A stretch of 64,000 bases of DNA from Cellulosilyticum sp. (GTDB taxonomy: Bacteria; Bacillota; Clostridia; Lachnospirales; Cellulosilyticaceae), in the NCBI GenBank assembly GCA_015058045.1, contig SVDC01000020.1, positions 1 to 64,000 on the forward strand, in the 5' to 3' direction. The notes beneath the pieces are model-generated. The model was given only the letters and a program-made list of their open reading frames with translations, had not been told where the DNA came from and did no database searches. Positions 8,046-16,977 of this stretch are shown piece after piece. Position numbers and translations under genes: made by a program. Numbering within the stretch: position 1 is the stretch's first letter; each line of letters begins with the position of its first letter.

Positions 8046-10727
8046 CTATTCCTTTTTAAATATCTTTTTAGCTTGTTCTGATAAATGTTCCTCTAAATAA
8101 TTATGCTCAATTACTTGCTTTTCTTTATAATCTACCATCATTTGCTGGTGCGCAGCATCCATTTGCAGTTTTAGTTCTCTTGCTGATAAAAGCTGACAGC
8201 CTTGACCTCGAATAATAATCTGTTCTAATGCATCTGAAGTCGCTACTGTAATATCGTAGGTGGCTTGATGGGTATGCGAAAACTTTTCAATATATTGATC
8301 TGCTGTTTCTGCTTCTTTTGTATAAACAATATGGATATTATGATAATCCATAACTTCTGTTTGATGTCCCTGTACGCGGTAAGCATCAAATACAATAATC
8401 ACTTCACATTTTTTAATGCCTTGATAATTACAAAGCATATCCATGAGTTTGAGTCTTGCACCATCCATATTGTCTTTTGCTAGTTCATTAAGTTCTTGCC
8501 AAGCATAAATAATATTATAGCCATCTACTAATAAATATGGCTTTTTATTTTTTCTAGTTTGCGCTTTTCTTACTGAACCCATGCCTTCATAATAACTTTC
8601 ATGAGCTGTCTTTCTTTTCTTCCATACAGACTTTTCTCCTTGATTAGAATAGAAAGTACGATTTATAATTTGGTCAATCTCTTCTAAACCAATCCAAGGC
8701 TCTTCATAAGTCTTAGTTTCTACTTCTTCTACTGCATTGATTTCATAATCTTTAGTTGGTTTTAAATAGCTTTCAAGATGCATATAATCTTTTACTTCAT
8801 CCCAAGTGACTAAGAAACCTGAACCATGGGCACAGAAAACAGAACCTGTTGGATGGGCTATATCTCTTTCTGGATCATAATCCATTTGTATCATCACTTC
8901 TTCTGTATTATGACAAGGCTCATAGCCTTTTAAACTACAAAATAATCTTCCATGTCCCTTAGTATAGGCAATAACCTCTTTTTGATAGTTTCTCATATTA
9001 ACAACTGGTGCACTTCCCACTAGTGTGGTCATTTCTCCATTGGTTTCAGAGATTTCACACATTCCTTTCATCTTTTCAATATCTGTCATAGCACGTCCTA
9101 CCATTTTTTCCGGTAGTTCTAATTGAAAAGCATAGTAAGGTTCTAATAAAACAGATTCTGCTTGCATTAAGCCTTGACGTACGGCACGATAAGTGGCTTC
9201 TCTAAAGTCTCCACCCTCTGTATGTTTTTTATGAGCTCTCCCTGATACCAATGTTATTTTAATGTCTGTTACGACTGAACCAGTTAAAACACCTCTATGG
9301 GATCTTTCTTGTAAATGCGTTAAAACAAGTCTCTGCCAGTTTCTTTCTAATAAATCTTCACTACAATTGGTATCAAAAGTAACCCCACTCCCTCTTTCAC
9401 CTGGTTCTAAAAGCACATGGACTTCTGCATAGTGTCTAAGAGGTTCAAAATGCCCTACACCCTCTACTACATTAGCAATGGTTTCTTTATATAAAATAGT
9501 TCCTTCTCCGAAACTTACCTCTACATTAAATCGTTCCTTAATTAAACTTTGCAAAATTTCAATTTGAACTTCACCCATGATTTGAGCTTGTATTTCTTGT
9601 AATGCTTCATTCCATACAATATGAAGTTCTGGCTCTTCTTCTTCAATTTGTCGCAGCTTAGGTAGCATTACTCTTGGATCACAGCCTTTAGGCAAAATGA
9701 TTTGATAAGATAAAACAGGCTCTAATATTGGCATAGTATAACCTTGCTCTGCTCCAAGGCCTATACCTGGAAGTGTTTTTGTTAATCCTGTTACAACGCA
9801 AATCGTTCCTGCTTCTACCTCATTTACACTTTCGAATTTAGTACCTGAGTAAAGGCGAATTTGATTCACCTTCTCCTCCCAACTTAGTGATTCTCCTTCT
9901 ATCTCTTCTGCCACACCTCTTCTCTCTCCAGATAAGAGGTCCTTCACTTTGAGACTACCTCCCGTAATTTTCATATGGGTTAAACGATTGCCTTGCTCGT
10001 CTCTTGTAATTTTAAAAACTTTAGCACCAAAGGCTTCTTTAGAATAGCTTGTTTCCTTGGTATAGCATTTAAGTCCCTCCATAAAAGTTTCTACACCTTC
10101 TAATTTTAAAGCAGAACCAAAGTAACAAGGGAAAATCTCGCGCCTTCCTATTACTTCTACGATTTCTTCTTTCTCTAATACGCCCTTCTCTAAATAAGTT
10201 TCCATCATGCTTTCATTACACATAGCCACTTCTTCATAAAAACTATCTGTTTGTCCTTCACTAAATAGGACACACCCATCACTTAAGTGTTTTTTCAATT
10301 CTGCCATTAATTGCGTTTGATTTGTTCCTTGTTGGTCCATTTTATTGACAAAAATAAAGGTAGGAATATGATATAACTTTAAAAGACGCCAGAGTGTTTG
10401 CGTATGTCCTTGCACGCCATCTGCACCACTTACAACTAAAATTGCATAATCTAGTACTTGAAGGGTACGTTCCATCTCCGCTGAAAAATCAATATGTCCT
10501 GGTGTATCTAGTAAAGTTATTTTCATTCCTTCCATCTCAAACATGGCTTGCTTGGAGAAAATCGTAATCCCTCTTGCCTTTTCCAGGGTATAGGTATCTA
10601 AATAGGCATCTTGGTTATCCACTCTTCCTATCTTTCTAATCTTCCCACTTAAATACAGCATACTTTCTGATAATGTGGTTTTTCCTGCATCTACATGTGC
10701 TAATATTCCTAAAACTATTTTTTTCAT
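8046..10727 (-). CDS. TetM-like ribosomal protection GTPase fused to an NYN (YacP/Rae1-like) nuclease domain
   Basis: 893 residues from the ATG at 10727; a TTG four codons earlier sits too close to the AAGGA site. Residues 1-650 or so are an EF-G-like translational GTPase of the tetracycline ribosomal protection type: G1 AHVDAGKT at 10-17, G2 RGITI, G3 DTPGH, G4 NKMD, then domains II to V. TetM and TetO proteins are about 640 residues long. After a linker a second domain (about 729-870) begins LLVDGYNIIYAW and continues with VIIVFDAY, ETADQYIE and VATSDALEQ, the acidic motifs of the NYN/PIN family that includes B. subtilis YacP (Rae1), a ribosome A-site endoribonuclease. One polypeptide would thus join ribosome binding to RNA cleavage. 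It is monocistronic, with its own promoter. Whether it gives drug resistance cannot be told from the sequence. Confidence 0.88.
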   Translation of the reverse strand: MKKIVLGILAHVDAGKTTLSESMLYLSGKIRKIGRVDNQDAYLDTYTLEKARGITIFSKQAMFEMEGMKITLLDTPGHIDFSAEMERTLQVLDYAILVVSGADGVQGHTQTLWRLLKLYHIPTFIFVNKMDQQGTNQTQLMAELKKHLSDGCVLFSEGQTDSFYEEVAMCNESMMETYLEKGVLEKEEIVEVIGRREIFPCYFGSALKLEGVETFMEGLKCYTKETSYSKEAFGAKVFKITRDEQGNRLTHMKITGGSLKVKDLLSGERRGVAEEIEGESLSWEEKVNQIRLYSGTKFESVNEVEAGTICVVTGLTKTLPGIGLGAEQGYTMPILEPVLSYQIILPKGCDPRVMLPKLRQIEEEEPELHIVWNEALQEIQAQIMGEVQIEILQSLIKERFNVEVSFGEGTILYKETIANVVEGVGHFEPLRHYAEVHVLLEPGERGSGVTFDTNCSEDLLERNWQRLVLTHLQERSHRGVLTGSVVTDIKITLVSGRAHKKHTEGGDFREATYRAVRQGLMQAESVLLEPYYAFQLELPEKMVGRAMTDIEKMKGMCEISETNGEMTTLVGSAPVVNMRNYQKEVIAYTKGHGRLFCSLKGYEPCHNTEEVMIQMDYDPERDIAHPTGSVFCAHGSGFLVTWDEVKDYMHLESYLKPTKDYEINAVEEVETKTYEEPWIGLEEIDQIINRTFYSNQGEKSVWKKRKTAHESYYEGMGSVRKAQTRKNKKPYLLVDGYNIIYAWQELNELAKDNMDGARLKLMDMLCNYQGIKKCEVIIVFDAYRVQGHQTEVMDYHNIHIVYTKEAETADQYIEKFSHTHQATYDITVATSDALEQIIIRGQGCQLLSARELKLQMDAAHQQMMVDYKEKQVIEHNYLEEHLSEQAKKIFKKE

Positions 10728-10806
10728 ATGTTCATTCAAATCCTTACTTTTATCTAGTTATTATTTATTATTCTATCTATTGTATTCTCTGTTATCTTAT
10801 ACTCCT

Positions 10807-10835
10807 ATCATACCAATAAGTCGTTCATATGACAA
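10807..10835 (-). promoter_or_regulatory. Sigma-A type promoter of the GTPase-NYN gene
   Basis: On the minus strand TTGTCA (10830-10835) and TATGAT (10807-10812) are 17 bp apart. Transcription should start near 10800, giving a leader of about 70 nt. I see no attenuator hairpin in this leader, unlike the known leader of tetM. Confidence 0.65.
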
Positions 10836-10890
10836 TTTGAATCCTTTTTCCTTAAAAAAACAAGTCCCTTTTCACTTATTTTTTCCATAT

Positions 10891-10925
10891 AAAAAGGAAT
10901 AAGAAGACTATTTTCCTCTTATTCC
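10891..10925 (-). terminator. Terminator of the TetR export operon
   Basis: GGAATAAGA (10896-10904) and TCTTATTCC (10917-10925) are perfect 9-bp arms, followed by TTTTT on the minus strand. It is about 150 bp past the ATPase stop codon and directly abuts the stop of a short open stretch at 10927-11061. Confidence 0.75.
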
Positions 10926-10926
10926 C

Positions 10927-11061
10927 TCACTTACTGTTGTATGCTTGATTGCTTTTTTTAACCTTCTTTACTTCGTCCGCTAATTGTAGAAAGATTACTA
11001 CACGCAAGATTAAATATAAATCCCATAGGTTATGCCTGATAATAAAAAGTCCATTCTTTAT
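10927..11061 (-). other. Short open frame, possible gene remnant, between ATPase gene and terminator
   Basis: 44 codons are open on the minus strand up to a TGA at 10927-10929, which touches the operon terminator. The predicted peptide has a hydrophobic start (NLWDLYLILRVVIFLQLA) and a lysine-rich end. There is no ATG, GTG or TTG start with a ribosome binding site, and an in-frame TAA lies just upstream. It may be the 3' end of a lost small membrane protein, or chance. Confidence 0.25.
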
Positions 11062-11087
11062 TTATACACCCAAATTTATACACCCAA
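11060..11087. repeat. 14-bp tandem duplication over the ATPase stop codon
   Basis: The unit ATTTATACACCCAA occurs twice in a row (11060-11073 and 11074-11087). The second copy contains the stop codon of the ABC ATPase gene, so the duplication does not alter the protein. It looks like a recent slippage event. Confidence 0.8.
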
Positions 11088-11834
11088 GCCTTGCATTTGC
11101 TCTATTACCTTTTTAGTGCGCACTTCTAAGCCTTTACCAGTATATTTCTTAAGTTTTAATTCACTTACTATCTTTCCATCCTGCATAAATAAAACACGCT
11201 CACTTTGTGCAGCTACCTTTGCATCATGTGTTACTAACATAATCGTTGTCCCCTGTGCATTTATTTTAGAAAACAGGCTCATAATTTCCTCTGCTGATTT
11301 AGAATTTAATGCCCCTGTTGGCTCATCTCCAAAAATAATCTTTGGTTCACTCATTAACGCTCTACAAATGCCTGCACGTTGAAGCTGCCCACCTGAAACC
11401 TGAGTAATTTCTCTTTCTTCTAATTCTGAAATGCCACATGTTTTCATCAGGCTTTTAGCTCGTTTGATGCAAAGTTCCTTTTGCCCTTTAAGATCATGCA
11501 TAGCAGGCAAAATAATATTATCTAGTACATTTAAGTTTTTAAGTAAGTGTGGTTGTTGGAACACAAACCCCATCTGTGTACGCCTTAAATCCGCTAAAGC
11601 ATCTTCCTTTAACTTCGATAGTTCTTGATCTTCAAATAGAACTTTTCCATCTTGTATTTCATCCATTCCACTTAGTGCATACATAAGTGTAGATTTTCCA
11701 CTTCCAGATGGTCCCATGACTGAAACAAATTCTCCTTTATCTATGGACACTGAAACATGATCTAAAACGATTTGACGCTTCTCTGCCGTTTTAAAACACC
11801 TTACAATATCTTCACCTGTAATTAACTTATTCAT
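11076..11834 (-). CDS. LolD/MacB-type ABC transporter ATPase
   Basis: 252 residues from the ATG at 11834 (ribosome binding site AGGGTGA; GTG three codons upstream is the alternative). A single ABC ATPase domain with Walker A GPSGSGKST near residue 40, Q-loop QQPHLL, signature VSGGQLQRAGI and Walker B IIFGDEPTGALN. The LNSKS stretch after Walker B is typical of ATPases that work with FtsX-type permeases (LolD, MacB, bacitracin-type exporters). It follows the 772-residue FtsX-type permease gene by about 10 bp and is its likely partner. It is the last recognisable gene of a four-gene operon led by a TetR regulator. The substrate is not evident; drug, peptide or lipid export are the usual roles. 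Confidence 0.9.
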   Translation of the reverse strand: MNKLITGEDIVRCFKTAEKRQIVLDHVSVSIDKGEFVSVMGPSGSGKSTLMYALSGMDEIQDGKVLFEDQELSKLKEDALADLRRTQMGFVFQQPHLLKNLNVLDNIILPAMHDLKGQKELCIKRAKSLMKTCGISELEEREITQVSGGQLQRAGICRALMSEPKIIFGDEPTGALNSKSAEEIMSLFSKINAQGTTIMLVTHDAKVAAQSERVLFMQDGKIVSELKLKKYTGKGLEVRTKKVIEQMQGLGV

Positions 11835-11844
11835 TTTTCTCACC

Positions 11845-14163
11845 CTATTCTCTGATATTTTCTGATATTTTAATTTTCTTCATGGATGCTGTTCCTATTA
11901 AGGTTGCTAAAACTACTGGTACAATCATTAAAAATGGACACAATAGATAAGTTTCTAGTGGCGAAATAGCTAATTCAAAAGATGCTGCACCTAGAGAAGA
12001 GATTAATATTCCAGCTAATGCCTCACCTAAAGTATTCGCTATCAAAACGCCCATAATGACTGCCACCCCCACAATACAACCTGATCGCACCATATACTGC
12101 TTCCTTAAATTTTTATTATTAAACCCTAATGATTTTAAAATAGCAATATAACCTGCATCTTTTGCCATAAGCATTTTTATAAATAAAAGGGTAATTAAAA
12201 AGCTCATTAGTATCGAAATAACCAGGGCCACGTCAGATGCCTTTTGAACAGATGTCATCGTCCGACCAAAAATATGTGCTATATACTCTTTAATACTTAA
12301 AGCCTTTGCAAAACTAAATTGTTCTTTTAGCATTTCTGCTTTTTCTGAGGCAAGGTCTGGATTGGTATATGTAATATAGATATCACTCCACATGGTTTCT
12401 GCTTGATTTGTATTAAAAGTTGCTTTGGCTGTTTTTCCACCATTAGTAATATCTGAATAAATACCACATACTTCAAAAACTTCTTCCTTTCCTGCTATAA
12501 TGAGCGTCATTGTGTCGCCTACCTTTTTCTCTAAATCTGAGGCATTAATGGCCGATAAAGCCATTTCATTTTTCAAAGTAGGCACATGCCCTTCTACATA
12601 CTGTACTGGAAAAGTCTGATGGTTGCCTAATGCAACTTTTAAACGCTCCTTTGTCCCATCTTTCAAAATAGTTTCAAAGGTTTTTGTCGTAAGTACCTCA
12701 TATGCTCGAACCTCAGGATCTTGCTCTAAGACTTTACACACCTCCATAGCATGCATTTCAATATTTTCAATTTGTTGGATATCCATTAGTACATCACATG
12801 TTCCAACACCCATATATCCACTAAACTCATCAGCTGTGATGGTATGGTATATATTTCTGGGTACAATTAAAATAAACGTTGAAATAACAATAACAATTAG
12901 CATCGTCAAATAGAGCTTTTTACGCATCAAGATATCTTTAATCCCTAAGAAAGTATTCGTGGATAATATTTTCTTATGTGACAATCTAAAAAACATTGTA
13001 GACTTTTGTTTTTCCTGGACACTTCCAAAACGAATGGCATCGGCCGAAGATAAGGTTTTAAAACTTTTTAAGATTCCATTAATATACGCCATTATAAGGA
13101 GAAAAATCAAAAATACTCCAAAAACGCTAATAATATAGGACCATAAAGTATTTTCACTTTCTCCAAAATACAATTTAATGTTATCTGTCAGTATCCCTTT
13201 GTAGCAATTAGATAACACTATCCCCACCAAACAACCTACTGCTGCAATGACGCCATATTTTGCAAGATAAATCTTTTTGATGTCTCTTACTCTGATTCCA
13301 ATGGCTTTCATTGTTCCAATCTCCACGTAATTCTCTTCAATTTTAGCTAAAAGGGTAAATCGGATACATAGCAAGGCAACGATAACCACTAAAATACTAA
13401 TCAATATAATAACCGCAATCATAAGTCCATCTGATATGGCATTCATAATTTTAAAAAGTGAATGGGTAATGGTTGGCCCATTACACTCTAAACCTGCTGC
13501 ATTATAGGCTGTTTCAAAGGCACCTATATCTTTTAAATCTTTAAGACGAAATTCTATCAGATACTCTGTATTTCCCCCTGCTTTTATTGCCTCAAAATCA
13601 TCTTTATGTACTAAAAAACGTTTAGAAGAAGCAAGTTCTGAATTCATTTGAGAATCTCTTAAAAAACCTGCTACTATCATTTTTCTTCCTAAAATACTGG
13701 CACTATCTCCCACTTTAGTCGTCCCATTTTTCATATAACAAAGTGGTACATACAATTCTCCCTCAGCTGGTTCTATAACCTCTCCCTCTAAATCTACTAG
13801 GTAATCAAAAGTATCACTTTGAACACATAATCCATTATCTTGCACAGTATCTGCTAGACTGGTTTCACCTAATTGAATCTGACTACCTTCTATATTCACA
13901 AACTCTAAAACCTGAAAATCTTCTACAAATTCATTATGCTCGGCAAAATCTATAAGTCTCTCTTGATTAATCGATCCTTGGTGCATTTGTAAGAAGTGAG
14001 GTGATTTTGCCTGCTTCATCAATGTATCAATAGAACCAGATAGCTGAACTGTTAATATCGTTGCAAGAGACATTAATACCGCAGAGCATACTACAAACAA
14101 AAAGGTAATAAATGTAATAAATTTACTTTTTTTAATATCATTTTTAATTAATCTGAAATACAT
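11845..14163 (-). CDS. FtsX-domain ABC transporter permease
   Basis: 772 residues with the layout of an eight- to ten-helix FtsX/MacB-like permease. There is one N-terminal helix (about 17-40), a large extracellular region to about 245, a first FtsX domain with three helices (about 250-370), a further helix near 415, a second extracellular domain, and a C-terminal FtsX domain with three helices (about 635-765). The start codon lies inside the end of the MFS gene (16-bp overlap) with GGAAGGAG upstream, so translation is coupled. The next gene encodes the matching ATPase. Two FtsX domains in one chain make it a fused permease, like B. subtilis BceB-type or YknZ-like systems in broad terms. The substrate is unknown. 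Confidence 0.88.
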   Translation of the reverse strand: MYFRLIKNDIKKSKFITFITFLFVVCSAVLMSLATILTVQLSGSIDTLMKQAKSPHFLQMHQGSINQERLIDFAEHNEFVEDFQVLEFVNIEGSQIQLGETSLADTVQDNGLCVQSDTFDYLVDLEGEVIEPAEGELYVPLCYMKNGTTKVGDSASILGRKMIVAGFLRDSQMNSELASSKRFLVHKDDFEAIKAGGNTEYLIEFRLKDLKDIGAFETAYNAAGLECNGPTITHSLFKIMNAISDGLMIAVIILISILVVIVALLCIRFTLLAKIEENYVEIGTMKAIGIRVRDIKKIYLAKYGVIAAVGCLVGIVLSNCYKGILTDNIKLYFGESENTLWSYIISVFGVFLIFLLIMAYINGILKSFKTLSSADAIRFGSVQEKQKSTMFFRLSHKKILSTNTFLGIKDILMRKKLYLTMLIVIVISTFILIVPRNIYHTITADEFSGYMGVGTCDVLMDIQQIENIEMHAMEVCKVLEQDPEVRAYEVLTTKTFETILKDGTKERLKVALGNHQTFPVQYVEGHVPTLKNEMALSAINASDLEKKVGDTMTLIIAGKEEVFEVCGIYSDITNGGKTAKATFNTNQAETMWSDIYITYTNPDLASEKAEMLKEQFSFAKALSIKEYIAHIFGRTMTSVQKASDVALVISILMSFLITLLFIKMLMAKDAGYIAILKSLGFNNKNLRKQYMVRSGCIVGVAVIMGVLIANTLGEALAGILISSLGAASFELAISPLETYLLCPFLMIVPVVLATLIGTASMKKIKISENIRE

Positions 14164-15446
14164 GCTGTTTCTCCTTCCTCAAGCCTACGAATAGGCTGAA
14201 TCCAGTAAAGTATAATCGCCATTACAGCAAGTAAACTTCCAGCAATCATTATTAAAAATCCTGTGCCTCTACCCATTCCTACACCAATCCATCTTCCAAC
14301 ACTATCCTCTAGACTACCGCCTTCTATAAGTAAAGGTGTGAATACATAATCGGCAAGAACACCTGAAAGCGCATAAGCACCTACATAACCTAACTGAGAA
14401 ATCATGCCAATGAGCGCCCATGCACGACCTTGCACCTTATTATCAATATTGGTACGTATTAAATAGTCTAAACTTGCATTTGCAAAAGGTAATGTTGCAA
14501 AGAACAAAAAGCCTGCTATTGAAATTAGGACCATATTCTCTCTTAGCCCAAAAAGAACCATAAAGATACCACTTAAAAATAATGAACCTGAGAGTATCTT
14601 AAGATAGCCGCCTTTTATGGATAAACACCCCATAATAATTCCAGAAACGAGCATCCCTGATGCTACAATAGTCTCTAGCATTCCTACTGCTGTACTTGTA
14701 GAAAATGCTAAAACCATAGGCATAGCAAGTGTTTGTATAAATCCCATAAAAAAAGTTAAAACGCAGGTCACAGATACAAGGACAACTACGCCACGCTTCT
14801 TTGAAATTGCCTCCCAGCCTTCCTTAAACTCTTTTCCTAAATCAAACTTCTTGTTACTGCTCTTTACTTCAATCCCTTTACGTACTGCCAATGTTGAAAG
14901 CACTGTTACAAAGAATGTGGCCATATCTATTAAAAGTAAAAGCTTAATATCAGCTATTAAAAGTAATGTCCCTGCTAATGCTGGTGAAATTAAAAATTTA
15001 GAAGAACCTGCAATTTGAACTAATCCACTGGCTTTTGTATACTGATCCTCTGTGAGTAAATCAGTTACCGTTGCTTTATAAGCAGGATCAACTAGTGAAG
15101 TAAAAATAGAACTAATCGTTACCCCTACACAAATTTGCCATAACTGTGCTTCACCCTTTAACATACAAAGTAGTATAAAAACAAGACCTAATACCGATAA
15201 ACTATCTCCTAAAACCATTAGTAACCTCCTATCATACCGATCAGCTAATATACCTGCTAACCCGCTTAAAATAAGGGCTGGTACAAACCCTAATAAGGTC
15301 ACTAATGCCATGGCTGAAGCTTTACCCGTTTGCTCATATATATATACCCCAAGCCCAAATGACGTTAAACCGCTTCCTATCGCCGAAACCAGTTCCCCTA
15401 TCCATAATAAAATAAATTTTTGAAACGACTTTACCTGTGTTTCCAT
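14148..15446 (-). CDS. MFS transporter, macrolide-efflux/EntS-like (DHA3-type)
   Basis: 432 residues with about 12 hydrophobic helices. The loop between helices 2 and 3 has the MFS signature AGILADRYDRRLLMVLGD. The start FILLWIGELVSAIGSGLTSF resembles the Mef/DHA3 drug exporters and the EntS-like group. The ATG at 15446 is preferred over the GTG one codon upstream because AAGGAAG is then correctly spaced. It lies between the TetR gene (32 bp upstream) and the FtsX permease gene (overlapping). Two different exporters, one proton-driven and one ATP-driven, thus sit under one regulator, which suggests a response to a toxic compound. The substrate cannot be named. Confidence 0.85.
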   Translation of the reverse strand: METQVKSFQKFILLWIGELVSAIGSGLTSFGLGVYIYEQTGKASAMALVTLLGFVPALILSGLAGILADRYDRRLLMVLGDSLSVLGLVFILLCMLKGEAQLWQICVGVTISSIFTSLVDPAYKATVTDLLTEDQYTKASGLVQIAGSSKFLISPALAGTLLLIADIKLLLLIDMATFFVTVLSTLAVRKGIEVKSSNKKFDLGKEFKEGWEAISKKRGVVVLVSVTCVLTFFMGFIQTLAMPMVLAFSTSTAVGMLETIVASGMLVSGIIMGCLSIKGGYLKILSGSLFLSGIFMVLFGLRENMVLISIAGFLFFATLPFANASLDYLIRTNIDNKVQGRAWALIGMISQLGYVGAYALSGVLADYVFTPLLIEGGSLEDSVGRWIGVGMGRGTGFLIMIAGSLLAVMAIILYWIQPIRRLEEGETACISD

Positions 15447-15478
15447 CACTTTCTTCCTTTCCTTTACTCTATCATTTT

Positions 15479-16114
15479 CTATTGAACCTCAAACAAACTC
15501 ATCTGTTCCTTCAAACTTCCTTGCTTACATCCAAGCATTCTTTCCATATTAATCATCATTGCCTGCATACGTGAACCTTGTTCTTCCTCAGTCAACTCAA
15601 TGATTCCACTATCTAATAATGTAGTTGCATACACCATAAACATCTCCATACACTCATAAGGAACAGGTGTATCAAATAGCCCTAGCCCAATGCCTTCTTT
15701 AATTAAGTCGCTTAATATCGGTGTTATACTGTGAATGATTACTTTTTGAATTTTTTGATGCATCAAGATATTTTGCGGCTTATGAATCTGTTCGATAATG
15801 CCCTCACTTTCCTGACTATACTGGCTAATATTCATTGATAATACCACTTTTATAATACGCTCATAAACGGTAAGTTTCTGATTCTGTGCTGCCTGCTTTG
15901 CCGCATTTAAAATCTGCTGATTATAACGCTCTATTAGCGCATCCATAATATCTTCTTTCGATTTAAAATGATAATAAAGTGTTCCTCTTGCTATGCCTAC
16001 TGCTTCTAAAATGTCGTTGGTACTTGTTCCTTCAAACCCCTTTCTACTAAAAAGCTGATCTGCTTTATCCAGTATTTCATTCTTACGTTCTTCTGCCTCT
16101 TTAACAACTCTCAT
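15479..16114 (-). CDS. TetR family transcriptional regulator
   Basis: 211 residues from the ATG at 16114 (aaggagaaaatcaATG); the frame opens 17 codons earlier but that region contains the operator and is probably not translated. The N-terminal HTH spans about 10-55 (FEGTSTNDILEAVGIARGTLYYHFKSKEDI), a classic TetR recognition helix. The helical C-terminal part would bind a ligand and make the dimer. It is the first gene of the export operon, and a near-palindromic TetR site lies 22 bp upstream of its start, so it very likely represses itself and the three transport genes. Confidence 0.92.
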   Translation of the reverse strand: MRVVKEAEERKNEILDKADQLFSRKGFEGTSTNDILEAVGIARGTLYYHFKSKEDIMDALIERYNQQILNAAKQAAQNQKLTVYERIIKVVLSMNISQYSQESEGIIEQIHKPQNILMHQKIQKVIIHSITPILSDLIKEGIGLGLFDTPVPYECMEMFMVYATTLLDSGIIELTEEEQGSRMQAMMINMERMLGCKQGSLKEQMSLFEVQ

Positions 16115-16135
16115 TGATTTTCTCCTTATTTCTAG

Positions 16136-16152
16136 ACTGACTATCTGTCGGT
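16136..16152 (-). promoter_or_regulatory. TetR-type operator of the export operon
   Basis: ACTGAC-TATCT-GTCGGT on the plus strand is an inverted repeat of 6-bp arms (one mismatched pair) around 5 bp, a form common for TetR operators. It lies between a possible -10 (TAATAT, further upstream on the minus strand) and the ribosome binding site of the TetR gene, so binding would block transcription start. Confidence 0.7.
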
Positions 16153-16267
16153 AATATATTAACACTTATTTTTATAATATTCTAATAAATTTATAAATTA
16201 TTTAGATTTATCAATATCAAGCTCTAATCACCCATTTTTATTAGTCAATAAACAGCTTACAAAGAAA

Positions 16268-16314
16268 AAAAGCGATTGGGTAAGAAACTCTATTCTCACC
16301 CAATCGCTTTTTCT
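16268..16314. terminator. Bidirectional terminator
   Basis: AAAAAGCGATTGGGT and its complement form a strong hairpin with T runs on both strands. It lies just past the short fragment at 16319-16447 and between this and the promoter region of the TetR operon. Confidence 0.8.
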
Positions 16315-16318
16315 TACT

Positions 16319-16447
16319 TTATTCATTTGAATTTATAGTTAAACTTTCTTCTACACCTATGCTTCTTTTCTTTTTCACAATTGTAATTGCTAAAATAATG
16401 CCCATGCCATTTATAAGAAGTGGTAAATGGCCTGCCATATTACACAT
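16319..16447 (-). pseudogene. 42-codon membrane-protein fragment
   Basis: An open frame on the minus strand from ATG at 16447 to TAA, ending just before a strong terminator. The peptide has one hydrophobic helix (LPLLINGMGIILAITIV) followed by KKKR. There is no good ribosome binding site. It may be the tail of a deleted membrane protein, or a true micro-protein. Its closeness to a decayed hydrolase gene favours a remnant. Confidence 0.3.
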
Positions 16448-16471
16448 TTCATGGCTTTACTTATGTACTCT

Positions 16472-16930
16472 TTACTTAAAGAAGTTTTGAATCTCTACTA
16501 GTATTTTACTTTGCTTAAAATAAGAATCATGAGTAACTTCCTTATACTCCTTAACCTGTGCCTTTTGGAACACTTCTTGAAGATCATAGGCAAATTTTTT
16601 ACTTAAGGTTTGATCTCCATCAGATGTAATAAGTAACGTTTCAGCTGATATATTTTTTGCGTAGTCCTCTGTTTTAAAGTTCTCAGTGAGCCATAGTGTC
16701 ATAGGCCCATAATAAATAGGTGTATATCGATTATACATATCTGCACTATTTCTATACGGTGCAACAAGTACAAGTTTTTGACATGGACACTTAGATGCTA
16801 CATAAGCCGCTATACCAGTCCCATAACTATACCCCATTACATAAATTTGTTTCTCATCCACATAATCCTGTTTCATTAAATACTGATATAATTTAACACC
16901 TGCATTTAAAATACTTTCCTCTCCCCTCAA
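16472..16930 (-). pseudogene. Alpha/beta hydrolase, N-terminus lost
   Basis: The C-terminal 150 or so residues of an alpha/beta hydrolase: nucleophile elbow GYSYGTG, acid loop LLITSDGDQTL and catalytic His in VTHDSYF are all present. The frame opens only at a TTG at 16930. The two codons before it (WD) extend the match to the family motif DxRG that precedes the nucleophile helix, but a TAG then interrupts. The N-terminal strands and oxyanion region, normally some 60 to 100 residues, are missing. Only about 48 bp separate it from the Zn-ribbon gene upstream, so they have been deleted rather than frameshifted. Expression of a functional enzyme is unlikely. Confidence 0.65.
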
Positions 16931-16977
16931 ATCCCACTATACTCTAGTACTCAACCAAATAGTCAACTTTATACGAA

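Noticed and set aside
8046..10727. A plain tetracycline resistance gene (tetM/tetO/tetW)
   Set aside because: The N-terminal part is divergent and the extra nuclease domain is not found in these genes. Resistance cannot be claimed.
10675..10902. Plus-strand open frame of 75 codons before the GTPase-NYN gene
   Set aside because: It overlaps the promoter and start of that gene, has no ribosome binding site and is made of low-complexity hydrophobic codons.
11032..11382. Plus-strand open frame opposite the ABC ATPase gene
   Set aside because: It is antisense to conserved ATPase motifs and has no start signals.
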